DNA from: Tritrichomonas musculus
Taxonomy: Eukaryota > Parabasalia > Tritrichomonadida > Tritrichomonadidae
DNA: 64,000 nt
Assembly (NCBI GenBank): GCA_039105265.1
Contig: JAPFFF010000005.1
Location: 5,689,501-5,753,500, forward strand
Reading direction: 5' to 3'
The notes under the pieces are model-generated. The model had not been told where the DNA came from. It did no database searches and worked only from the letters and a program-made list of their open reading frames with translations. The translations under genes were made by a program, and so were the position numbers. Of the stretch, positions 47,015 through 56,959 are shown piece after piece; position 1 is the first letter of the stretch; every line of letters starts with the position of its first letter.

Positions 47015-49257
47015 ATTTAGCTTCCAAAACTAATTTTAATTAAAAATATTTTTATCATGTTAATATTTGTTTTGAATTAAATCAAAATTGATTTTAATAA
47101 AGAAGAGATCAAAATTTCTTTCTGTGTTGAATATTGAAAGAAGAGAATATTTAGCTTCCAAAATTAAATATGATCATATTTACTCATAGTTGGATTAATT
47201 TTTTAGATTAATATCCAAATTACACATTTTTATAGTGAAAAGCATCAAAAATAAATTTGGAAAATCGTGATTGTCACTGGCTAATAGCCAGTATTTCGTT
47301 TAAAAAGAGGTGCGAACGCTGACTTCACTTAAATTCTGAATTATTAAAATATTTATATCTTTTGAAATATAAGAATAAATATATAATATACTTATTGCAT
47401 ATTATTTTATAATATTTAAATATTTATATAAATCTACTTTTAAGTCGAGATGCTAGATATTGATGTCTAAAAATCCAATTTAAATCATCCGTTGAAAAAC
47501 AGCTATCTCGATATATGCGCAAAGCATGAAAACAAAATGTATATTATATAAAATTATATTATATTACTATATTTATTATGAACTTTAATTCTGTCAAAAT
47601 TATATATATTATGAAAAAAATGCATTTTAATTGATTTTTATGATTTTTTATTTAGGCAAATACATCATAGAACTAATATTTTTGATTCATTCACTCTTAT
47701 ATAGTTTTGATACTTGCTATAATAAAAATATTTCTAATTAATGATATTGATAAATTCCTATGATTCAGCTGTGGAGATCGATTTTTGTTTTAATTTTTCC
47801 GATCATTTCATTGATTCAGAAAATTTATTTTATTTTGAATATTATTGAAGCATCAATTTAATATTTGAATTAATCCATTTTATTTTGAGAGAGTAATTAA
47901 ATAAATCATTATCTTTTTAATTAATATAGAAAAGTGATAATAATATTCGATATATAAATTTTAAATTAAATAAATAATAATAATTTAAAAAAATTAATAA
48001 TTTTTTTAGTACTTTTTATATAAAACATGATAAATTTCAAAAGGAGAATCGTATTTTTCAACACCACTTTTTGAAAACTTTTTAACTTTTTGAATACTTT
48101 TTTTATTCAATTTTTGCTAAATAATTTTATAGTTCAAATAGCTTCCAGATTCATCCAGCAATTCAAGGAGCCAGATTCGGCTTCGCACAGCCCCGTGGTG
48201 ATCACTGGTGCGTATATTCCTGAAAAATTATGTAAAAATAAAAAAATTAATATCAAAAAAAAGCAAATAGTTATTATTTAAAGGGAAAATTTAAATTTAC
48301 GATTTTTTTTGGTTAATTTTCTTAATAGAGTAAGTCAAATTTCACCTTAAGATCGCGGTTTTTACTTAGAAAAAAACATTCAAAAAGTGGTGTAGAAAAA
48401 AATGATTGTCCATTTTAAAAAACTGAAATTTGAATACTTTTTAATCCAATTTTGAAGTTATGTGGATTATGAATGATATAAATATTTTTAAATTACATAT
48501 AAAATAAAAATATAACATTTTTATCATTTAAACGCAAAAATAAGAGATTTAATAGTCAATTTATCAATTTCAATAGTTTACGAATAGATAAAATATTTTC
48601 AATAGTTTATATATTTATTTCTCAGAAAAAAAAAAAATGTAATATTCCACAGCTGCATCGGCCGAACAAAATTTAATAAAATTAATATATTTTTAATCCT
48701 TATAAAAAATAATGATTGTATACCAATTTTGGGGAGAATCTATTTCACTTCACCGTGTCACACCTCTGTGTAAAATAGACTTCTGAAATCATTTTTTATG
48801 TAACATATCATTTTGACAATTTGGTATAAGCAACTTCTTCTTGAATTTTGAATTTATAGTAAAATCAAATAAAAAGATTAATAAAAAATAATAATAATTG
48901 TATATATCAATTGATCTTTTATGGTCAATTTTTTTTTATCTATCACATCAAAGTGGTTGGAACATAGGCCAATTGACCTTATTTTGGTCATTTTTATTAA
49001 AAAAAAAAAGTGCGATAATATTATCTGGTAGTCCAAACTTTTAGCAAAAATAAATCATATATTAATTGAATTAATTTTTAAAGTATTATACTTTCTTAAA
49101 TAATTGAAATTGTCTCAAAAAATCTCCAAAATTTCTAGACCGCAAATAGAAATTTTCTGAGATAAATGTAAACCTACCAAATTAATTCAAATTTCGCCTA
49201 TGTAAAGAATCATCTCACTGAATTCAAGAGATTCATCTTTTTGTCTAGTTAAATAAA
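47015..49257. other. 2.2-kb gene-free stretch with repeats and a GC island
   Basis: No gene. Things present: the phrase TTTAGCTTCCAAAA twice (about 47017 and 47150); a small perfect hairpin ACTGGCTA-A-TAGCCAGT near 47276-47292 in a GC-richer patch; the inverted-repeat element with a GC island at 48053-48402; an ATACCAA inverted pair near 48721 and 48824; and TTGACCTTA at 48973-48981. The last few hundred bases should include the CDC25 promoter. Confidence 0.5.
48053..48402. repeat. MITE-like inverted repeat with a GC-rich core
   Basis: The arms at 48053-48075 and 48379-48402 share CACCACTTTTTGAA in inverted orientation, with one mismatch over about 22 bases. Inside, 48140-48212 is roughly 55% GC against about 20% around it. 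Another phrase, TTGAATACTTTTT, is repeated directly inside (about 48090) and outside (about 48430). No clear target duplication was found. Confidence 0.45.
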
Positions 49258-50013
49258 ATGCATCATCCTACACTCAATATCAGTGAAGATATTCCCACTC
49301 CAGATATTGATGAAGATGATGAATTTTTAACTTTCCTTAGTTCAAATAATTCAGGCAATTTTTCTTATGATAGCAGTTATGGCTTAATCCGAACGAAAGA
49401 ACTTAAACTTCCACATTTGATGATAGATAATGTTCCTCGTATTACTTGTTCACAATTGGCAAATCTTCTTCAAGATCCAACATCTCATGATTATCAAGAA
49501 ATCATAATTTTAGATGCTCGATTTCCATATGAATATCGTGGAGGGCATATACAATCATCAAAAAACATTACTTCACAAGCATGCTTCAAATCCATATTTC
49601 AATTATATTCAAAAATAAAAGTATGTATCATTTGTCATTGTGAATTTTCCAAAACAAGAGGGCCATTTTTATATGCCTTATTGAGAAATCATGATCGTTT
49701 GACTAATGTTTATCCAAAATTGTCAATTCCAGAAATGTATGTGTTGCATGGAGGTTACAAAGATTTCTATGAGCAATATCCTGAACTATGTCTTGGTGGT
49801 TACGTAGCAATGAGAGATAAGGAGTATGTTTTAAATGGAGAGCTCAAACGTTGCCACACGGATTATAAAAAGCAAATGAAAATGCCATTTTATAGCCTTT
49901 TGAAAAGATCGAAATCGACAATTATTTACAATATTCATCCAATTGAATCAATTAAAAATTCAAATAAAACTACGAATTCTTTCTTACCAAAGAATTGTAG
50001 TAAAGATTCGTAA
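49258..50013 (+). CDS. CDC25-type dual-specificity phosphatase
   Basis: A 251-residue protein with a rhodanese-fold CDC25 domain: ITCSQLANLL, IILDARFPYEYRGGHIQSSKNI and the active loop HCEFSKTRGP, where Cys128 and Arg134 form the C-x5-R motif. LHGGYKDFYEQYPELCLGGYVAM is the conserved CDC25 C-terminal signature. It should dephosphorylate inhibitory Thr/Tyr on a CDK and promote mitosis. The N-terminal regulatory region is only about 60 residues, much shorter than in animals, and the basic tail (LKRSKS) is also short. The catalytic residues are intact. Confidence 0.93.
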   Translation: MHHPTLNISEDIPTPDIDEDDEFLTFLSSNNSGNFSYDSSYGLIRTKELKLPHLMIDNVPRITCSQLANLLQDPTSHDYQEIIILDARFPYEYRGGHIQSSKNITSQACFKSIFQLYSKIKVCIICHCEFSKTRGPFLYALLRNHDRLTNVYPKLSIPEMYVLHGGYKDFYEQYPELCLGGYVAMRDKEYVLNGELKRCHTDYKKQMKMPFYSLLKRSKSTIIYNIHPIESIKNSNKTTNSFLPKNCSKDS

Positions 50014-50315
50014 AGCATATACAAATACTATAATTTATATATAAAAGAATAAAGAAATAAAAATCATTTATTTTTATTAGAAGTGTATTGATTCAATAAT
50101 TATTATAATAATAAATGAATAATAAAAGAAGTTAAAATGTATTTACATTGGATAAAAGAAAGAAAATTTATTATTGAATTTTTAATGATAATATTCAAAA
50201 AAAAAAAAAAGAACAATATATATATATCGGTTTCCATATTCAAATATGTTATTTGTACAACAATAAGATGGAACAAGGAAATATGCATATTAAATTAATT
50301 ATAAAAAAATGCTTA
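50014..50315. other. Intergenic stretch between convergent genes
   Basis: AT-rich 3' flanks of CDC25 and the importin-like gene, with a 13-base A run near 50198. No gene seen. Confidence 0.5.
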
Positions 50316-53063
50316 TTAAGCTTTGTCATATATATCTTTTACACTAATAGCTACCCGCCTTAGTTTATCATCACCATCAAGGCATCTGTCAAAATAATTC
50401 TTAAAGCCTGGTTTGTGGATTTTCACATTCATATGATAAGAGGTGCCAAAAGTGTTTATTATCATTGAAACATAATCTAAAAAGTGATATCCAATTGAAT
50501 CACTCCAAATTTTAAGTAAATCGGCAGTACATACAACTTCTATAAATTGATCTTGAAATGAAACCAAAAAATCAGAAGGTATTGATTTTAAGGTATCATT
50601 TGGATTTTGTCTGCTTTCATATGAATAAATTCTCATCATTTCGGTAAATAATTGAAGAAGGATAGAAAAGATACATTCAGCATTTTCCTCATCATTTTTT
50701 TGGTAAACCTGTAAATAATAAATCAAATTCGATGCTAGGCTCATTAATTCAACTCTTCTTGGGGCAATAATCTGACCAATTATTTTGAAAAATTTGCTAT
50801 TGTCTTGACGCTCAATGTACCCAACATTTAAAAGGGCTATCATTGCGCGGAAAATGAAGAAAATTGCGCTTTCATTCGATATGTTACTATACAAGCATTC
50901 CATTAAAAGTTCGAAAATATTTGGTATAGTATTAATGAAATGATCTCTGAAATTTTTTAGCAAGAATGTAAGAAGCTGTGATGATGAATTAACAAGACTA
51001 GAATTTTGCTCAGATAAGGAATTGATTGCTATATCCAAAATACGAGGAAATAGTGGCTCGGCCAAATTTCCTGTATAAGATATTATAATTCCGATTGCTA
51101 AAATTACTTCTTCTAGTGAATTAATATTAGCTTTGGTTGAATTAATTTCTTCACATGTAGTGACAAGGATATTTAGAAAGCCTGGCGCAATTTCCAAAAT
51201 ATCTTCCTGAAGCTTATTAACAATTCCATAAACAATGATTGATAAAAATGCACGCATTTGAAGACCTCCTTCTTGATGATCTTCAGCCAATTTCTTCATT
51301 TGCTCTTGTATTTGCATAGCAAATATGATAACTTCTTGAGGTGGGACAGATTGAGGAAGATTTGAAATGAAACTGCAAATGGAATAGTATAAATTGTATA
51401 GTATGTCACCATTGGAATTAATATCTATTTTCGGAATTAAGCTCATCAGCATTTGTAGAACGTATTGGTATGAATTACTTAAGTTTGAATCAGGATTGTC
51501 TCTGCTAAATGGTTTTATGAGAGAAATAAAAGCAAGAAGACTGACATCGATTAATGGAATTGATTCACTTTGTATTGAATTGGAAATTGATTGAATGACA
51601 AAACTGAAAAAATTGGGTTCTTCGCATAGTTTAGGATGTGACTCGCAAGCCGTAATAATTGCAGCATATGAAGCAGATACAATTGAAGGATCATTAGACG
51701 ATGTAAATTTGATGACGTCTGAAAGTATAGTAAATAAGGTTTCATATGTGAGGTTTGGTATTTGTTCTTCACTATTTGATGGTATTTTTATTTCAAATAT
51801 AATTTGAGCAGCCACAAATGAAACAAAGATCGATTGACGATTTTCATTATGAATAGATGCTTGATATACTTGCATTGAGTGATTAAAAACGATGGAAGGG
51901 GCAACTTTTGAAAAATCACTAAGGCATTGATAAGCAAAATATGAAGTCGAATTTTCTGGGTTAATATCAAGCAAATCTTCAACTGGTAAAGTTGATATAA
52001 AAGAAAAGAGCAACTCATCCATGTTGCTTGCAATTAATTCGGTAATATTAAGTTCCTTTAAAGAATCAAAATAAGTATTTGAAAATTCAAAAGAAGCAAT
52101 TTTGCTCCACATATCTATAACATTACGTACATATAATTCTGTTTCTTGAAGATCAAAATTTTCATTTTTGATTGCAGAGACTGGTTGTATCGTATTTTTA
52201 AATATTTGTTCTACGAATGGAAGAATAGTTTCAGGACCATAATTATCGTAATTTAAGTATCGTTTATAGAGTACAATTATAAAACTTTCAAGAGCGTTCA
52301 TCAAATTTTTATGAAGAGTGGAATCATGAATTGAGGTATTTGGTATGATTACTTCAAGAAAGTGGACTTTCTGGTCCATGGCCGACATAATTTCATCCAA
52401 TAATCCGCATTTAAGAGCTTGATCGATACATCTGGCGCATTCTATTTTAAATTCTAAAATAAGATTATTATCCAGCTGGTCACTTTTTGATAAAACTGTA
52501 TATCCAACATCTAAAATTATTTTGCTTAAATTTTGATATCTTCGAACCTTCGTTTTAAATGTACCATTTTCTAATATTTGAGTAATAGCCATAATTGATC
52601 CTATAGGTGCGTATGGTGTTGGCTGGTTTTGAATAAGTCCTATTAAATATTGATCAAAAATTGTTTTTCCACGAGTAGATTTACTCATTCTTTCAAGTTT
52701 TTTTTCGATTTCAACAATAAGGCCTAAGCAATATGCATAACCAAGTCTAGTAGTTCGATCTTCATTCATAAGTCCAAGAATAGTAGCTTGTTTTACTTGA
52801 TTTCTTTCTTCTTCAGAAAAGGTGAAATAATTTTCAGCAATCTTATCAATTGGGCGTGTTAAAGAAGGGCGCAAAACAATTGAAATTAATGTAATACTAT
52901 TGGTCATAATTTTATCTGGTAAATCTGGAGATAATAAAATTTGTGTCACTAATTTAAGAAATTGAAAATTATCGGCTTGAAATACTTGAGTAACAAATTG
53001 AGAAGCTTGAGGATCTACTGCCAGTTGTTGAATCGCATTTTTTAATTGATTTACATCGCACAT
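50316..53063 (-). CDS. HEAT-repeat protein, importin-beta/karyopherin-like
   Basis: A 915-residue, all-helical HEAT-type solenoid with no catalytic motif. The length fits karyopherin-beta (about 860-1100). The N-terminal third holds the type of repeat seen near the RanGTP-binding region of importin-beta (RPSLTRPIDKIAENYFTFSEEERNQVKQATILGLMNEDRTTRLGYAYC), and later repeats are regular at about 40-residue spacing. The acidic C-terminus (FDRCLDGDDKLRRVAISVKDIYDKA) is also compatible. It would carry proteins through the nuclear pore. Another HEAT scaffold cannot be excluded. The ATG is at 53061-53063. Confidence 0.6.
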   Translation of the reverse strand: MCDVNQLKNAIQQLAVDPQASQFVTQVFQADNFQFLKLVTQILLSPDLPDKIMTNSITLISIVLRPSLTRPIDKIAENYFTFSEEERNQVKQATILGLMNEDRTTRLGYAYCLGLIVEIEKKLERMSKSTRGKTIFDQYLIGLIQNQPTPYAPIGSIMAITQILENGTFKTKVRRYQNLSKIILDVGYTVLSKSDQLDNNLILEFKIECARCIDQALKCGLLDEIMSAMDQKVHFLEVIIPNTSIHDSTLHKNLMNALESFIIVLYKRYLNYDNYGPETILPFVEQIFKNTIQPVSAIKNENFDLQETELYVRNVIDMWSKIASFEFSNTYFDSLKELNITELIASNMDELLFSFISTLPVEDLLDINPENSTSYFAYQCLSDFSKVAPSIVFNHSMQVYQASIHNENRQSIFVSFVAAQIIFEIKIPSNSEEQIPNLTYETLFTILSDVIKFTSSNDPSIVSASYAAIITACESHPKLCEEPNFFSFVIQSISNSIQSESIPLIDVSLLAFISLIKPFSRDNPDSNLSNSYQYVLQMLMSLIPKIDINSNGDILYNLYYSICSFISNLPQSVPPQEVIIFAMQIQEQMKKLAEDHQEGGLQMRAFLSIIVYGIVNKLQEDILEIAPGFLNILVTTCEEINSTKANINSLEEVILAIGIIISYTGNLAEPLFPRILDIAINSLSEQNSSLVNSSSQLLTFLLKNFRDHFINTIPNIFELLMECLYSNISNESAIFFIFRAMIALLNVGYIERQDNSKFFKIIGQIIAPRRVELMSLASNLIYYLQVYQKNDEENAECIFSILLQLFTEMMRIYSYESRQNPNDTLKSIPSDFLVSFQDQFIEVVCTADLLKIWSDSIGYHFLDYVSMIINTFGTSYHMNVKIHKPGFKNYFDRCLDGDDKLRRVAISVKDIYDKA

Positions 53064-53701
53064 TTTTTAAAAATTTACTAATGAAGCCATTATTAACTTT
53101 TTCAAGTTATAATTATTCGATCAAAATCATTTTGAAAATTGATTATAATGTAAATTTTCAAAAGAAATCTTTTAAATATCCAAATATTTGAATATAGCTT
53201 CAATTTAAAGGAAACAGACCTCTCAATTGAGTCTTCGCTTAAAGGTATAAATTCGAAATTCATAAAATGTAACTGTTTTCTTTTTAATCTTTTTAGGTGT
53301 AAAATAGCTCTTTATTTAATTTAATTTAATGTAATTTGATCGTATTTACTCAATTTTTGATATATAATTAAAAAAAAAAAAAACGCTCAAATATCATTGA
53401 AATCACGAAAAAAGTCATATTATTTTGAATTAAAAATAATCGGTCTTTTTTGATGAAAGAATAACTTTTTGAATGATAAAATTATTAAAAAAATTGAGTT
53501 CGCTTTGATCGCTTAAAGGAAAAACCGTCCGACGATAAAGCGGTTTTTCCTTTAAGCGATCAATATTTACCTTTGAAAGGTGTTTTAAACCGTTTTTCTT
53601 AAAAGAAAAACTGCACCGTTTTTTCTTTAAACGATCATTTCTTTTAATATAAAGGTGAATTTATTATTTAATATTTGACCATATATGATTAAAGGAAAAT
53701 A
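53064..53701. other. Region upstream of the hAT-like gene, with hairpins
   Basis: AT-rich, no gene. It contains a perfect 23-bp inverted repeat (see next feature) and a third, imperfect copy of the same motif at about 53612-53637. It lies between divergent genes and may include the 5' end of a hAT element. Confidence 0.5.
53505..53563. repeat. Perfect 23-bp inverted repeat (hairpin)
   Basis: The arms 53505-53527 and 53541-53563 are exact reverse complements (core GATCGCTTAAAGGAAAAACC), separated by a 13-base loop. A related half-site, CCGTTTTTTCTTTAAACGATC, follows at about 53615-53635. It could be a transposase-binding subterminal repeat, a cruciform or a regulatory site. Confidence 0.85.
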
Positions 53702-55744
53702 ATGGATGATAATGAAGACACAAATGAAAAGCAACCATTTAAGCCTAGAGAATCAAAAAATTCGGTGCCATTAGGTTGGACTCCAACAGATATTAGAGGT
53801 AAAAAAGAATGGAGGTGTAAAGATGTGCAATTTATATTTTTATTTAACGAGTATAGAAGATGCTCGCACACATGCGAGAAAAAAAACATTTTCAGACATA
53901 AAAGGCATGTTTATAAAATTGCTCAGAAAGATGACAAAGATTTTCCAAAAAAAATCTTGAAAAAAATACAAAATATAACATATCACGAATTTAACAAAAG
54001 ATATCTATATCAATTGGCAATGTTATGCGGACGAATAGACATTTCGTTTCAAAAAGCTGTCTCAGATGCAATGAGAAATTTTACTCTTTTTCTACTTAAC
54101 GAAGGCTTCAATTTTGGAAGAAACATTGAATATGATAAAATCAGTATTGAGAAGAGTTTAGCAAAAGTGTCAATACAACAACTTTCAAATCAATTAATAG
54201 AAGTTGCACAAAATGAATTTGCAACACAAATACATATGTTTGAAAAAAAAAAATTTTGTGCTTTATTGTGTGATGCTGGTACTGTCTTGAAAACACACTG
54301 TTTGCACTTTATATTAACATTAGTTGGTGATCCTGTGTTAAAGCTATTTTTTGACTCATATGATGGCGATTCATTTGATAGCGAATTCTATCATAATTGT
54401 TTCTTTGAAGTTTTTCAGAAATTACGCGAAAACAATATTTATATTTGCTCATTAACAAGTGATAGTCTTCCAGCACAAGTCAAAGGGTGGAAAACTTTTT
54501 TAGAAACATCAACTAATCCAATGATTAAAGCTATTTATAGAATCCCTTGCTTCGGCCATATGTTGAATTTAGTTTACAAAGATATTGTGAGAGAGTCCGA
54601 ATTATTATGTCAGACAATAAGCATAATTTTATCAATTGTTCAAATTATTCGGAAACCACAAGCAATCGACTTTATTGGATCAAAATGTCCAACAGTATCA
54701 AAAACTCGTTGGCTTTATATAGTTGACATTTTGCTTTTTTTGTTGGATAAAAGAGATAAGATTAATAATTACTTGCAAATACAGAGTTCAGACAAAGATG
54801 ATGAAAAATTTTTAATTGATGAAAATATGGAGTTTGCTTATAAATTGCTAGTTATCCTGAAAATGTTTTCATTAGTAGTAGAAAAAGATAGTTTCCAACT
54901 TTTTAATATAGTTCCTTTAATGAGAGAGTTTTTCTCAGAAATCAATATGTTGTATTCTTGTATAGAAAAAAAAGAATGGAGAGATATAATCAGTATTACT
55001 GATGCATCGATGAGAATAAGACTTAAGAAAAATGCATATAGTGAAACAATTACATCATATGCATTATCAGGAGCAGGCCGTTCAGAGTTAAGAAAGAAGT
55101 ATATCTCAATTAGGACCAAAAATGGCTATGCTCTTTCACTCTCAACACCAATTGAGAGTTTGAAAAATGAGAGAATAAAATTTGAGCACAAACATACACC
55201 TTTATATACTGGAGAATTACCATTAGAAAGTGATTGTATTACAATAGAAGATAATGAAGAAGAGGAAGAACTTGATATTGAAAGTGCTATTAAAGATATT
55301 CTTGAAGATCAAGACGAAATATCATTAGAACTACATGAATTAATAAAGACTCCATTTGAAGAAAGAATTTGTAAAGATCCATACCAAAACATTTATCATG
55401 AATCAAAAACCGAACTTATTTCTGTTGGCTCTTTAATTGATATCCCTCAACAGTATATAGAAGAAAAGTTCGATGAATTCCTATTTGATGATCCTATCAA
55501 TCTGGATTTCATAAAATATACTATTGATCCACCGTATCTCTTATGGCAAAAAGCTTACTGCTATGATCAAACCTGGGAAATATTCTCCGAATTAGCATTG
55601 AGATTTTCTTGCTCGTTCTCTTCAGAAACTATTGTGGAAAGATATTTATCAATCCAAAAATGCATTCAAAATGATAAAATGACAAACATTTCACTTCCAG
55701 TTGTTAAAGCAAGGTTACAGTTACATGAAACATCAATCAAATAA
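53702..55744 (+). CDS. hAT-like transposase, uninterrupted
   Basis: A 680-residue protein with a hAT-type layout. The N-terminus has a BED-finger-like Cys/His set (WRCKDVQF...RRCSHTCEKKNIFRHKRH, residues 37-70). LLCDAGT gives the first acidic residue (Asp191) and SLTSDSLPAQ the second (Asp254); PCFGHMLNLVYKD carries the family's C-x2-H (Cys283, His286), followed by KTRWLYIVDIL. The C-terminus has FSSETIVERYLSIQKC, the dimerisation motif region. An acidic insert (IEDNEEEEELDIESAIKDI) lies between. No stop interrupts it, so it is either a recent transposon or a domesticated gene. Terminal repeats are not clear. The phrase TGACCATATAT occurs on both sides, at about 53678 and 56688. Confidence 0.72.
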   Translation: MDDNEDTNEKQPFKPRESKNSVPLGWTPTDIRGKKEWRCKDVQFIFLFNEYRRCSHTCEKKNIFRHKRHVYKIAQKDDKDFPKKILKKIQNITYHEFNKRYLYQLAMLCGRIDISFQKAVSDAMRNFTLFLLNEGFNFGRNIEYDKISIEKSLAKVSIQQLSNQLIEVAQNEFATQIHMFEKKKFCALLCDAGTVLKTHCLHFILTLVGDPVLKLFFDSYDGDSFDSEFYHNCFFEVFQKLRENNIYICSLTSDSLPAQVKGWKTFLETSTNPMIKAIYRIPCFGHMLNLVYKDIVRESELLCQTISIILSIVQIIRKPQAIDFIGSKCPTVSKTRWLYIVDILLFLLDKRDKINNYLQIQSSDKDDEKFLIDENMEFAYKLLVILKMFSLVVEKDSFQLFNIVPLMREFFSEINMLYSCIEKKEWRDIISITDASMRIRLKKNAYSETITSYALSGAGRSELRKKYISIRTKNGYALSLSTPIESLKNERIKFEHKHTPLYTGELPLESDCITIEDNEEEEELDIESAIKDILEDQDEISLELHELIKTPFEERICKDPYQNIYHESKTELISVGSLIDIPQQYIEEKFDEFLFDDPINLDFIKYTIDPPYLLWQKAYCYDQTWEIFSELALRFSCSFSSETIVERYLSIQKCIQNDKMTNISLPVVKARLQLHETSIK

Positions 55745-56957
55745 ATGACTATATAAAAATTAAATAATTTTTATCTTTACTTATTACCTTTAAATTTGTG
55801 AAAAATTTTATCGTATTCGACTTTTTCAAAGCAGACACCTTTCAAATTATAGTAAAAAAACATTCAAAAAAAAGGTAAAAGCAATGCAAATAGAAGCTTT
55901 TTATTAATATTTTTAAAATCTAGGAAACATTATAATAATAATAATATATGAATGTAGAAGATTACAATCTAGAAGGACAGTGAATATGCATTCGATATCG
56001 AATTAAAACTTTGTAAGATTAGCGGCTAGTGAAAATCATGAATCCTAAGGAAAAAGTTATTGATCACAATCACTGTTGGTTAATTTGCTAGGCTGTATAA
56101 TGAATCAATTGAATCTATATAAATTAAAATATACTTATTGTAAACATAAGTGGCTTCTGTCAGTTTTAATTACGCAGAAATCAATATCGCAGAATCAAAT
56201 TGATCGTACTATTATAGTTGATGTTTCGTCCTTTCCATTATTGTTAATTCTAGAAAATTATATGTTCAATCAAACCTAGTCAATTTTTTGACAACATTAT
56301 GAATTGTATTCATTTTAAATTGATTCATTCTCTTATTTCTGCATATTCATATTCAAATATTAAAAGATATTTGATCGTTTAGTTTTTTTTTATTTTACAA
56401 ATTAAGAGAATATGGTTATAATTAAGAATTTAACAAAAATATGGTTATATTTATCTCTTACTCTTAAAGGTATACTCTTATATCTATTCCTGTAAATTGA
56501 TGCTATATATTTGAATATTATTTTATTCATTTTGATCATTGGTTGGCCTCAAAATAGAATAAATAATCATAAGAATCTCTTAAAAATCTAGTTTCGGGCT
56601 GCTTTCCTTTTAAAAGAGTCAAGTTGAATTTTTGGATTATTCAGTCAGTGCGTTTCAAATTTGCTTTTTTAACAGGTATCTGACCATATATTGACCTTTA
56701 AAGGTGCCAAAAATGGCCGATTTTAAATGCGCAGACTGATGTAACATTTATAATGGGAGCAATATAATGTTTCTATTGAGAAGGAGCAAATATCATCACT
56801 TGATTCCAATTATAGAATTAAAAACGTCATCTTTAACTATCAATATATATTTCCATCCAACCATAATAGTCTATTACATCGATTGTCATCAAAAATATTT
56901 GTGTTTTATGATCTCTATCATGTATTTCTTCAGAGACCTTTGATTTTCTTTTTCATC
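55745..56957. other. 1.2-kb gene-free stretch after the hAT-like gene
   Basis: No supported gene; a 67-codon frame at 56076 has no recognisable content. It probably includes the 3' end of the hAT element. TTGACCTTTAAAGG at about 56699-56712 is a partial palindrome. Confidence 0.45.
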
Positions 56958-56959
56958 TA

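Noticed and set aside
48090-48281. 63-codon frame over the GC island
   Set aside because: Open only by chance across the island; the flanking residues are AT-derived. The island itself is kept as a finding.
56076-56279. 67-codon frame after the hAT-like gene
   Set aside because: No motif, no conserved feel, and a typical AT-rich accidental frame.
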